From contig JBDKGH010000103.1 in NCBI GenBank assembly GCA_039798265.1, forward strand, positions 14,042 through 78,041: 64,000 bases of DNA, in the 5' to 3' direction. This stretch comes from JBDKGH01 sp039798265 (GTDB lineage Bacteria > Bacteroidota > Bacteroidia > Flavobacteriales_D > Sanyastnellaceae). The translations under genes were made by a program, and so were the position numbers. Each line of letters begins with the position of its first letter. Position 1 is the stretch's first letter. The notes under the pieces are model-generated. The model saw only the letters and a list, made by a program, of their open reading frames with translations. It made no database searches and was not told the origin of the DNA. Shown piece after piece: positions 8,071 through 16,506 of the stretch.

Positions 8071-9368
8071 AAAATAGATTTGAAGAAAGCATAAAGGAGA
8101 GTTTGGAAAGCTACGAGCTTCCTTACGAACCGAGCGGGTGGAAAGACATGGAACGTCGCCTGAATAAATCTGTATCCTCAGATTATTCTTGGCTGGTGGC
8201 ACTTGGTGCTGCTTGTTTGTTTGCCGCTACGGGCACTTGGGTTATTTACAATACTCAATTCCGCAAATCTTCCGCTTTGGCTGGCTACAACCAACCACGA
8301 GCTGTTTTCCAATCTTCTAATCAAGTTTCGGCTGCTAATAATACTGTTTACTCCTCTGAAATCACTACCGAATCGGTTCCTTCGGCTGATATGACCTCCG
8401 CTCAATCGACTGGTCAATCGACAGCAGTAAACACCGGCGCTAATAAATCGAAATCGAGCGCTGTTCTTTCAGAAACGAAATCTTCGAAAAACACTCCTTC
8501 TACGGGATTAGAAGCGGCTGTTAACCCTACCAGTCAATCTTCACAAGCTTCTAACGCCTCTGACAATACTGGAGCTAGTGGCAATAAAGGAACTGGACGC
8601 TCCATCTTAACTGTTGAGGCGAATATTACAGAAACATGTGCAGGAAATGAAGTTGACTTCGCCCTGAACAATGGACCAAAAGACGGTAGTTATCTATGGA
8701 ACTTCGGTGATGGTAATTTCTCCAACAAACCGAACCCACGTCACAAATACGATAAGCCAGGTACTTACGATGTATCTCTTTCAGTAACTAACAAGAAAGA
8801 TGGACAAATTGCAACTTCTGTAATGGAAGATTTTGTGACCATCTATCCCGCACCAAGTGCTGACTTTGAATGGGAATTTGTAAATGCCGCATTTGATGAG
8901 CCTACGGTAAAAATCATCAATACATCTGAAGACGCTAGTTCATTCAAATGGACCTTCGAAGATGGTACCACTTCAAAAGTTTTGAGTCCAACACGTGCGT
9001 ACAGCGATAAAGGCAAGCAAATTATTGCGCTTGAAGTGAGCAACGAATATGGCTGCAAGGACAATAAGGTGAAGTACATCAACATCAACAATGATTACAA
9101 TTTGATGGCTCCTGACCGTATTCAAATTGGGAAAGATGTATTTATGCCAGAGGCTTTAAAGCAAGGCAAGTTCAACTTCCGCCTCACTGTTTACAACGGC
9201 GAAAAATCGATCTACGAAACAAACCAGAAGAACAAAGGCTGGGATGGTAAATTACCCGATGGTTCTAATGCCATTGCAGGTAAAGCTTACCCATGGATCG
9301 TGATCATCTACAACGAAAAGACCAATGAAGAAAAATACTTCAGCGGCACTGTGACTGTCAATCCTTAA
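8067..9368 (+). CDS. membrane-anchored PKD protein, candidate anti-sigma
   Basis: A 433-residue protein coupled to the sigma gene. Layout: a charged N-terminal cytosolic segment (1-40) with the LPYEPSGWKDMERRLN motif resembling those of Bacteroidota sigma-linked membrane proteins; one transmembrane helix (about 41-61, no cleavage site); a Ser/Thr-rich low-complexity stalk (about 65-180); two PKD domains with WNFGDGN (about 211) and WTFEDGT (about 291) cores; and a C-terminal region (about 350-433) reading YNGEKSIYETNQKNKGWDGK, then WIVIIYNEK and a final GTVTV strand. That last region resembles the T9SS type-B sorting domain found in the next two proteins but lacks a proper FTPNGDGxND entry motif. 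The anti-sigma role is inferred from position and topology. A terminator follows. Confidence 0.75.
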   Translation: MKNRFEESIKESLESYELPYEPSGWKDMERRLNKSVSSDYSWLVALGAACLFAATGTWVIYNTQFRKSSALAGYNQPRAVFQSSNQVSAANNTVYSSEITTESVPSADMTSAQSTGQSTAVNTGANKSKSSAVLSETKSSKNTPSTGLEAAVNPTSQSSQASNASDNTGASGNKGTGRSILTVEANITETCAGNEVDFALNNGPKDGSYLWNFGDGNFSNKPNPRHKYDKPGTYDVSLSVTNKKDGQIATSVMEDFVTIYPAPSADFEWEFVNAAFDEPTVKIINTSEDASSFKWTFEDGTTSKVLSPTRAYSDKGKQIIALEVSNEYGCKDNKVKYININNDYNLMAPDRIQIGKDVFMPEALKQGKFNFRLTVYNGEKSIYETNQKNKGWDGKLPDGSNAIAGKAYPWIVIIYNEKTNEEKYFSGTVTVNP

Positions 9369-9393
9369 CCAAAATCAGTATACTTAACAAGTC

Positions 9394-9420
9394 GGGCCAA
9401 TGGAAACATTGGCCCTTTTT
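9394..9420 (+). terminator. intrinsic terminator after sigma/PKD operon
   Basis: Perfect 9-bp stem GGGCCAATG (9394-9402) / CATTGGCCC (9407-9415) with a GAAA loop and a T5 tract. Confidence 0.88.
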
Positions 9421-9473
9421 GTTTCATTGTTGATAAGTGCTGGAATTAGATGGAGGCAAGCATCTCTGTGAAC

Positions 9474-9481
9474 TATTTTTG
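9474..9481 (+). promoter_or_regulatory. -7 box upstream of first type-B cargo gene
   Basis: TATTTTTG matches TAnnTTTG exactly and lies 33 nt before the ATG at 9515. No -33 box is evident, so activation or another sigma factor may be involved. Confidence 0.4.
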
Positions 9482-9514
9482 CGTCTAACAAGCGTAAATA
9501 GCTATTCTTCGCGC

Positions 9515-12500
9515 ATGCACAAATACTTACTGCAACTTTTGTTTCTTGTCCTTGCCTACCAGGGATATGGACAAGCTATTGCAACAAGTAATTCATGTTC
9601 TTGTGACGGTGGTTATAACTATGTTTCTTCGCTCGCTCCTCCCCTTACCTATAATCTATATAACCCAGCCAATACACTGGTGAGTTCTGGGAACTCGAAT
9701 AGCTCGGCTATTTCTTTTACGAATCTTTGTTCTAGCGTATATCGATTAGAGGTCAGCAATGGTCAACAGACTTTAATTGTGGCCATAAATGTTCCTTCAT
9801 CTGCCATCAATCCGGGTGCTGCCGTAACCACGAGCATTTGTAGTTCTAGTCCCGCGGTAACCCTGAGTAATCTCATTACTGGCGAGCCTGCAGGCGGAAG
9901 TTGGACCAATCCGAATGGTGTTCCACACAACGGCAACTTCTTACCTGGATCTCAACCAGGAGGACTATATACCTACACCTTTGCAGATGGCGCGTGTACG
10001 AGCTCTACCGGTGTTTACATTCAGATTATTCAAAATGCGGACCCTGGTTTGTCAGCTACTGCACTAATCTGCGAAAACTACGTACCCATTAATCTATTTG
10101 ATTATTTGAATGGAAGTCCAGATCCCGGCGGGGACTGGATTGGCCCCACTGGTGCGATGAATGGCATTTATGATCCCGCCACCATGAGTGATAACGATTT
10201 CGTTTATCGAATCGACACCGTGCCTGGCTGCACACCCGTTTTTGCCACAGTAACTGTTATTGAAAATCAGCTATCCGATCCTGGGCTTGATAATAGTATA
10301 CTTGTTTGTCCCGGAGCTACTGCCTTTAATATGTTCAATTATATCAGTGGCGCGCCCGAAACAGGCGGTTCGTGGTTTAACCAAATGAATCTGCCCACTG
10401 ATGGATTTTTTGATTCCGCTACGGAGACAGCTGGCACTTATAGATATGTTGTTTTTGGTGACACTCCTTGTCCCAACGCTAGCAGTTATTTGACTATCAA
10501 TTTCACGAATACTAACCCATCGGGTGCTAATGGCAGTGTTACACTTTGTGCAAATAGTTCTCCTGTTAATATGATAAACTACCTCACTGGTAGTCCCGTT
10601 AATGGCGGTGTTTGGCGCAATGCGGCAAACCAAATCGTTGACGGCGTTTATAACCCTACGAATGAACCCGCAGGCAATTATTCCTACTACTATCCGAACG
10701 TGGGGTGTTCTCCGGCTTCTTCAGTGCTTACAATCTCCATAGAATCCCCACCAAATGCGGGTCCCGATCAAACCTTTCATTTTTGTCAAGGTACACCGTC
10801 CATCAATTTGACTTCGCTTTTACCACCAAGTATTAATACGAACGGTATTTGGTTGCAAAGTGGAGCTCCAGTTTCAAACCCCATTATACCCGGTGGACCC
10901 GCGAGTACAAACTATTCTTACTGGATTCAAGGAACTGTTTGCCCTACCGATGCCAGCGTTCACACCATTATCATCGACCCCTTGCCTCCTGCACCGGGCG
11001 ATGAGACATTAACACTTTGTTCCACGGATTCGCCTTTCGATTTGCTGACCTTGTATCCAGGCAGTTCTAATCTTTATTTTGAAAATGCTTTTGGCACAGC
11101 TTTCTCCTCAGCCTTCAACCCATCGGTTCAAACGACGCAGGAGATCAGTGTTTTCCAAAGTAGCAACAACGTGTGTCCAGATGCCGAGAGTAGCATACAG
11201 ATTACCGTTGACTCACCCATATTCCCCGATAGCATCGCGACTTTTGAATTTTGTGAAACTGTTGGGAGTATTGATTTAACCCAATTAGTAACTGGGATAG
11301 ATTACAGCATTGGTCAATGGAATAATGGGGGAAGCAACACAACCAATACCACACTCGCACTCAATGGCAATCAAACCTATGATTACATCTACACCGTAGA
11401 TTTAAGTACCGTTTGTCCACCAAGCATTTTGGAACTGAACATTGAAAGCTTTGATCAACCGGATGCAGGTGGAGATTCGAATGCTGTTTTTTGCCATACC
11501 GATCCATCCGTAGCCCTTGCTGCCTTATTACCCATTGCAGCATCCGGAGATGGTGATTGGTATTACAACTCAAGCGCAGTGGTTAGTTCTTCATTGAATC
11601 CCAACGTAGATCCAGAAGGCATTTATTCATACATCCTTCCGGCCAATGGGCCATGTCCTGCGAGTTCGGCTGATTTAGCTATTGATATCGATTATGGCTT
11701 CGTCCTCGAAGCGGGAAATTTGCTCGAAGCTTGCACCGGAAGTGGTCAAGGGAACTTGGGAATTTTGCCATCGACAGGAATTGCTTACACCTGGACACCC
11801 TCCACATTACTTTCTGCCTCGAGCATCAGTAATCCAACGGTGAGTTTTATCAATAATGGTAATAGCCCGCTGACTATTGACTATACGTTAGAAGGGTCCA
11901 ATGGCGTCTGTACACAAACAGATGAAGTTTCCGTCACTATCAATCCGTTGCCGATCATCAATGCGCCCGATGAGGTTTCCATTTGTTTAGGTGAAATCGT
12001 AGAACTTTCGGCCTCAGGAGGCACCGCCTACAATTGGAGTCCAGCTTCCTTGTTTTTTGATCCCACGGCGGCCTCGCAATCCTTTGCGCCTACTGCTGAT
12101 GAAATAATCACCGTTGAGGCGAGTAATCAATTTGGATGTACCGCAAGTACGACGGTGGATTTGACTGTTTATACATTGCCGCAAATTGTGTTTGTGGCGC
12201 CCGATACAGCATCCTGTCCGCCCTACTCATTCGAGCTTTTCATTGATCCAACCTCCTCTAATTATTCTACTATTGATTGGTTTTTAAATGGGCCAATTGA
12301 TCTTAACGGAGCAGGCGATCTTTGGCAGGGCGTGCTTACTGAACCCGGATTTTATCACGTCACTTACACCGCTGTGAGTGAGGACGGTTGTAGTATAAGC
12401 AATACTCAGCCTTCTGTTTATGAGATCTATTCTGAACCCACAGCCCTTTTCGATTACTCACCCGTGGCGCCAAGCACCATTTTCAACTCAGTCGAGTTTA

Positions 12501-12973
12501 CCAACTGGAGTATTGATGCTGAAGAAAACCAATGGTGGGTGGAAGGAGAAGGCCCTTTCAACGCTACCGATCTCAGCTGGACATTTGATGAAAACGAACC
12601 CGGTGAATTTGAAATCTGTCTCATCGTTCAGAATACTCAAGGATGTTTAGACTCTACTTGTCAAGTAGTTAACATTGCGAACGACCGACGTCTTTTCGTG
12701 CCTAACGCTTTTACGCCTGACAATGACGACCTCAACGAAGTCTTTAAACCCATCTTACTTGGCTACGACACTTCGAATTATGAGTTTTCCATCATTGACC
12801 GATGGGGTATAACCATCTTTTCAACCAATAATATTGACGAAGGGTGGACAGGTAACGTTCAGAATGGAATTTACTATACTCAAAACGATGTTTTTGAATG
12901 GCGAATTAGCGTAAAAGACCGCGACACACCTGAATATTACGTCTTTAAAGGTCATGTTACCGTTCTGCGGTAA
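9515..12973 (+). CDS. large exported repeat protein with T9SS type-B sorting domain
   Basis: A 1152-residue secreted protein. I placed the start at ATG 9515, directly before a signal peptide (MHKYLLQLLFLVLAYQGYGQ); the frame is open for 26 codons upstream. The body contains about eight beta-sandwich repeats of 70-80 residues with a recurring LC...VNLxDYLxGSP.xGGxW pattern, then Ig-like segments (SPASLFFDPTAASQ, a form common in cargo proteins). The last ~90 residues, VPNAFTPDNDDLNEVFKP through IIDRWGITIFSTNN to a terminal GHVTVLR, are the gliding-motility-associated type-B C-terminal domain that directs export by T9SS in a PorU-independent way. Expected location is the cell surface or medium; probably adhesive or structural. 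A paralogous-type gene follows. Confidence 0.9.
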   Translation: MHKYLLQLLFLVLAYQGYGQAIATSNSCSCDGGYNYVSSLAPPLTYNLYNPANTLVSSGNSNSSAISFTNLCSSVYRLEVSNGQQTLIVAINVPSSAINPGAAVTTSICSSSPAVTLSNLITGEPAGGSWTNPNGVPHNGNFLPGSQPGGLYTYTFADGACTSSTGVYIQIIQNADPGLSATALICENYVPINLFDYLNGSPDPGGDWIGPTGAMNGIYDPATMSDNDFVYRIDTVPGCTPVFATVTVIENQLSDPGLDNSILVCPGATAFNMFNYISGAPETGGSWFNQMNLPTDGFFDSATETAGTYRYVVFGDTPCPNASSYLTINFTNTNPSGANGSVTLCANSSPVNMINYLTGSPVNGGVWRNAANQIVDGVYNPTNEPAGNYSYYYPNVGCSPASSVLTISIESPPNAGPDQTFHFCQGTPSINLTSLLPPSINTNGIWLQSGAPVSNPIIPGGPASTNYSYWIQGTVCPTDASVHTIIIDPLPPAPGDETLTLCSTDSPFDLLTLYPGSSNLYFENAFGTAFSSAFNPSVQTTQEISVFQSSNNVCPDAESSIQITVDSPIFPDSIATFEFCETVGSIDLTQLVTGIDYSIGQWNNGGSNTTNTTLALNGNQTYDYIYTVDLSTVCPPSILELNIESFDQPDAGGDSNAVFCHTDPSVALAALLPIAASGDGDWYYNSSAVVSSSLNPNVDPEGIYSYILPANGPCPASSADLAIDIDYGFVLEAGNLLEACTGSGQGNLGILPSTGIAYTWTPSTLLSASSISNPTVSFINNGNSPLTIDYTLEGSNGVCTQTDEVSVTINPLPIINAPDEVSICLGEIVELSASGGTAYNWSPASLFFDPTAASQSFAPTADEIITVEASNQFGCTASTTVDLTVYTLPQIVFVAPDTASCPPYSFELFIDPTSSNYSTIDWFLNGPIDLNGAGDLWQGVLTEPGFYHVTYTAVSEDGCSISNTQPSVYEIYSEPTALFDYSPVAPSTIFNSVEFTNWSIDAEENQWWVEGEGPFNATDLSWTFDENEPGEFEICLIVQNTQGCLDSTCQVVNIANDRRLFVPNAFTPDNDDLNEVFKPILLGYDTSNYEFSIIDRWGITIFSTNNIDEGWTGNVQNGIYYTQNDVFEWRISVKDRDTPEYYVFKGHVTVLR
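9826..11690 (+). repeat. tandem ~75-residue coding repeats
   Basis: Within the 9515-12973 gene, units share a CxxxxPVNLxxYLxGSPxxGGxWxxxxG core, a YxPxxxxxGxYxY strand, and a final PC/GC-cysteine turn. Copies are clearly diverged at DNA level, so this is an old repeat, unlike the fibronectin-type modules near 61-63 kb. Confidence 0.7.
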
Positions 12974-13065
12974 AAAAGGGATTCCTTGTGCAACTATATT
13001 TTGATTAGGAGAGTCAATAATACTGTTGTTCCTTTGTACATTCAATCAGTAATTTTAGCCTTGTG

Positions 13066-16000
13066 ATGAACCACACATTCAAAATAGTTTTTTCACTTTT
13101 TTCTTTACTAGCATTTGTAGCTAACACATATGCTCAACCTGGCTGTGGGTCGCCCAATACATTCTGCATGAGCAATGCCTCTATCAACGCTTGTGGAGGT
13201 ACCATTTACGATGCAGGGGGAACAGGTAATTATCCTGAAACAGGATATACCATGACCATTTGCCCTGATACCCCGGGCGACGTTGTCCAGATTTCCTTTT
13301 CTGTTTTCCAACTTCAAACTAGCCCCAACCCGAATAACAGCGACTATTTAACCATTTATGATGGACCAAACGCGAGTTCTCCTAGCTTAGGTAACTATAC
13401 AGGAAATGATTTAGAAGGGCTTTTAGCTACGGCCACCATATTCAACGCTTCAGGTTGTTTAACCCTTGTGTTTGACCCCAATGGTTCTGCGAACACTACC
13501 AATCCTGGTTTTGTTGCTACTATCGACTGTACTACTCCATGTGACCCTCCGGTTTCTGGTTCACAAATACTTGCTCCAGCCGAAGATGCCTTGAACATCG
13601 TTAATATTTGCCCTGGTGATGAAGTGACCTTCGGTGACGATGGTTCTGAAGCACAGCCTGGGTTCAACTTGGTAAACTACCGTTGGAACTTTGGTGACGG
13701 CGAAATTGGCGTTACTACTGCTCCAAGTATTAATCACACCTACAATGAGCCAGGTGCTTATGTTGTGACGCTTGTGGTTGAAGATGATAATGGCTGTCAG
13801 AGTTCGAACTTCTCGGCTTTGCAAGTTTTTGTGAGTACGATACCCGTTTTCAATGATTTGCAATCACAAGAAACAACCATCTGTGCGGGTGAAACATTGC
13901 CTGTGGATGCTGGTAACTTTGAATTGACTACGTGGACCTCTTTGCCTCCTACTGTTTATGCAGAACCAGCTTACTTGGCCGATGATGCCGGAGCTACTTA
14001 TACCACTAGTATTTTCTACGACTTTTTTGAAGACGGAGCCGTCCTCGATGATTGCTCGAACACCGCAGGGGGTGCAAACGACCTCCTAGGCATCTTCATC
14101 AACATGGAACACTCCTACATGGGTGACTTGATTATTCAAATCACTTGTCCAGATGGGACATCAGTGTTCTTAACAGACAATGTTGGAACAAACACATTCC
14201 TCGGTCAAGCTAATGATGGTGATGAGTTTGCAGCCACAGGCCCCATTCCTGGAGTTGGTATGGATTATACTTGGTCATCAACAGCCACCAACGGAACGTG
14301 GGGTGATAACTCAGGCACCTTCCAAACGAGCTACACCGGAACAGACGGAAATGCCTACAACAACGTAACCTATCTTCCACCAGGAACCTATGAAGCACAA
14401 GGCAATCTTTGCGATCTTGTTGGCTGCCCACTCAATGGTACCTGGACTATCAGTGTAACAGATGACCAAGGAGCAGATGATGGAAACATTTTCTATTGGG
14501 GCTTGGACTTCGATCCATACCTTTTCCCTGATGTAACTACATTCACTCCAACAGTTGGAGCTGGGGCGGATAGTTCTTATTGGACAGGTCCAAATATTGT
14601 TGGTCTAACACCAGATGGAGACAGCTTTATCATTGACACCGCTACGCCTGGTTCATATGACTACACCTACACCGTAATCAACAACTTCGGTTGCCAATTT
14701 GATACCACTATCACGATTACGATCAATAGTATTCCTGAATTTACAGCAGGTCCAGACTTGGATTACGGCTGTGTTCCATTGCAATTCGAAGGTGGTTATG
14801 TAGATTCTCCAACTCCTGTGTGTACTGTTTCAACAGGTCAATACACCTATTGCTACAATGATAATGAAAACTATGAAGTCACCTATTGTCCCGATAACCC
14901 TGGTGATGGATTTTCATTTGTGGAAATCGAATTTATTCAAGGTCAAACTGAAAATTTCTTTGATGAATTTTTCATCTATGATGGCCAAAATACTTCCGCA
15001 CCTCCGTTGGCAGGATTCACTTGGCCTATGTACGGTGATCTAACTGGGCAAATATTTACCGCGACCAATACCAGCGGCTGTTTGACCATGCAAGTAACTC
15101 CTGATGGCTCTTTTTCATGCGGATCGGGTGGACTTACCGAATGGATTTATAACGTTGGTTGTGGTGACCCTAACGATTTCGTTTGGGAATGGACACCTGC
15201 TGCCAACCTTGACAATCCTTCTTCTCCTACGCCAACACTTTCAGACTTAGAAGGAACAACCACCTTTACACTTACAGCTTATCCAGCAGGTCACCCTTTG
15301 TGTGCGGTAACGGATGAAATGATTGTCTCTTCCATTCAGGTGATTGATATTGATCTCGAAAACTTGTATCAAACGTGCGAAGGAACAACCGTTCATCTTT
15401 CGGCTCCAACGGTAGTTACTGGTATTGCACCTTACACGATCTCTTGGACTGAAACCAATGGCGGCCCGATTGCGGGTACGTCGCCCAATGTTACTGTTGA
15501 CACGCCAACAGAATATTGCGTAACAGTAACAGACAACTGTGGTTCTCAAGTTACCGAGTGTGTATTAGTAGATATCTTCCCTGCTATACCTGCCACCTTC
15601 AGCCTTGACACTCTACTCGGTTGTGAGCCTTTGGCTACTCAATTCCAAAGCGACTACACAGCGTTCCAAGATATCGCTGACATGGTATGGCAATTTGGTG
15701 ACGGCGACTCTTCAACCACTATCGGTTCAGCAGGACATATGTACACGGCCGATGGAGCTTACTACCCTTCGTTATTTATCCGCGACATTAATGGTTGCGA
15801 GTACATCTATGAAATGGAGACCCCTGTTTTGGTTTGGAATCGACCATTGTCTTCATTCACAGTAGATCCAGAGCATGCCATACTGCCCAATAGCACCATT
15901 TCGTTCTTTAACCAAAGTCCAAATGGAACTGCTTACGAATGGATTTTTGACACAGTAGGAACATCTAACGCAGAAGATACTGTATTCACTTTCCCTCCGG

Positions 16001-16383
16001 GAGTAGCTGGTGAATACATGGTCTATAATATTGCTTCAAACGAATTTGGATGTACGGATACTTCTTTCAAAAAAGTATTTGTAGATGAAGCCATCGATAT
16101 TTATATCCCCAACTGTTTCACTCCAGATGGTGATGGCGTAAATGATGTGTGGAGAGTAGAAGGCGCTGGTTTCCGCGATGTTGGATTCGATCTTCAGATC
16201 TACAACAAATGGGGTGATCTTATTTTCACTTCTAACGACCCATACAAAGCGTGGACAGGTGGTACTGACTCTGAATCTTACTTTGTACCCGATGGTGTTT
16301 ATCTCTACCGTTTGAAGATTAGAGATATCCAAAACAACGTCAACCATGTGTACGAAGGGCACATTGTTTTGATCAGGGGATAA
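13066..16383 (+). CDS. exported CUB/PKD/P-domain protein with T9SS type-B sorting domain
   Basis: A 1105-residue secreted protein starting at ATG 13066 (a GTG lies one codon before). Signal peptide MNHTFKIVFSLFSLLAFVANTYAQ. Domains in order: a CUB-like domain (about 30-155, YLTIYDGPNASSPSLG), a PKD domain (about 170-265, WNFGDGE), a proprotein-convertase P-like jelly roll (about 300-480, SYMGDLIIQITCPDGT to GTWTISVTDDQGAD), a second CUB-like domain (about 585-700, FFIYDGQNTSAPPLAG), Ig-like and PKD segments (WQFGDGDS near 880), and the type-B sorting domain from YIPNCFTPDGDGVNDVW to the end. Such mosaics are usual in surface adhesins. It follows the other type-B gene by 92 nt without an intervening terminator, so the two may be co-transcribed. 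Confidence 0.9.
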   Translation: MNHTFKIVFSLFSLLAFVANTYAQPGCGSPNTFCMSNASINACGGTIYDAGGTGNYPETGYTMTICPDTPGDVVQISFSVFQLQTSPNPNNSDYLTIYDGPNASSPSLGNYTGNDLEGLLATATIFNASGCLTLVFDPNGSANTTNPGFVATIDCTTPCDPPVSGSQILAPAEDALNIVNICPGDEVTFGDDGSEAQPGFNLVNYRWNFGDGEIGVTTAPSINHTYNEPGAYVVTLVVEDDNGCQSSNFSALQVFVSTIPVFNDLQSQETTICAGETLPVDAGNFELTTWTSLPPTVYAEPAYLADDAGATYTTSIFYDFFEDGAVLDDCSNTAGGANDLLGIFINMEHSYMGDLIIQITCPDGTSVFLTDNVGTNTFLGQANDGDEFAATGPIPGVGMDYTWSSTATNGTWGDNSGTFQTSYTGTDGNAYNNVTYLPPGTYEAQGNLCDLVGCPLNGTWTISVTDDQGADDGNIFYWGLDFDPYLFPDVTTFTPTVGAGADSSYWTGPNIVGLTPDGDSFIIDTATPGSYDYTYTVINNFGCQFDTTITITINSIPEFTAGPDLDYGCVPLQFEGGYVDSPTPVCTVSTGQYTYCYNDNENYEVTYCPDNPGDGFSFVEIEFIQGQTENFFDEFFIYDGQNTSAPPLAGFTWPMYGDLTGQIFTATNTSGCLTMQVTPDGSFSCGSGGLTEWIYNVGCGDPNDFVWEWTPAANLDNPSSPTPTLSDLEGTTTFTLTAYPAGHPLCAVTDEMIVSSIQVIDIDLENLYQTCEGTTVHLSAPTVVTGIAPYTISWTETNGGPIAGTSPNVTVDTPTEYCVTVTDNCGSQVTECVLVDIFPAIPATFSLDTLLGCEPLATQFQSDYTAFQDIADMVWQFGDGDSSTTIGSAGHMYTADGAYYPSLFIRDINGCEYIYEMETPVLVWNRPLSSFTVDPEHAILPNSTISFFNQSPNGTAYEWIFDTVGTSNAEDTVFTFPPGVAGEYMVYNIASNEFGCTDTSFKKVFVDEAIDIYIPNCFTPDGDGVNDVWRVEGAGFRDVGFDLQIYNKWGDLIFTSNDPYKAWTGGTDSESYFVPDGVYLYRLKIRDIQNNVNHVYEGHIVLIRG

Positions 16384-16448
16384 ACAGAAATTACATTTGA
16401 AAATGGATGCTTGAATAAAGTTACATTTTCGGACTTGAATGAAAATAT

Positions 16449-16485
16449 AAAGGGCCGATTCTAAGAATCGGCCCTTTGCTTTTGT
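16449..16485. terminator. bidirectional intrinsic terminator
   Basis: A 13-bp perfect stem (16449-16461 with 16465-16477; core GGGCCGATTC) with a TAA loop, flanked by AAA/TTT. It separates the converging type-B cargo gene and M1 aminopeptidase gene. Confidence 0.88.
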
Positions 16486-16506
16486 TGATGATCCGCTAAT
16501 CAAGCA

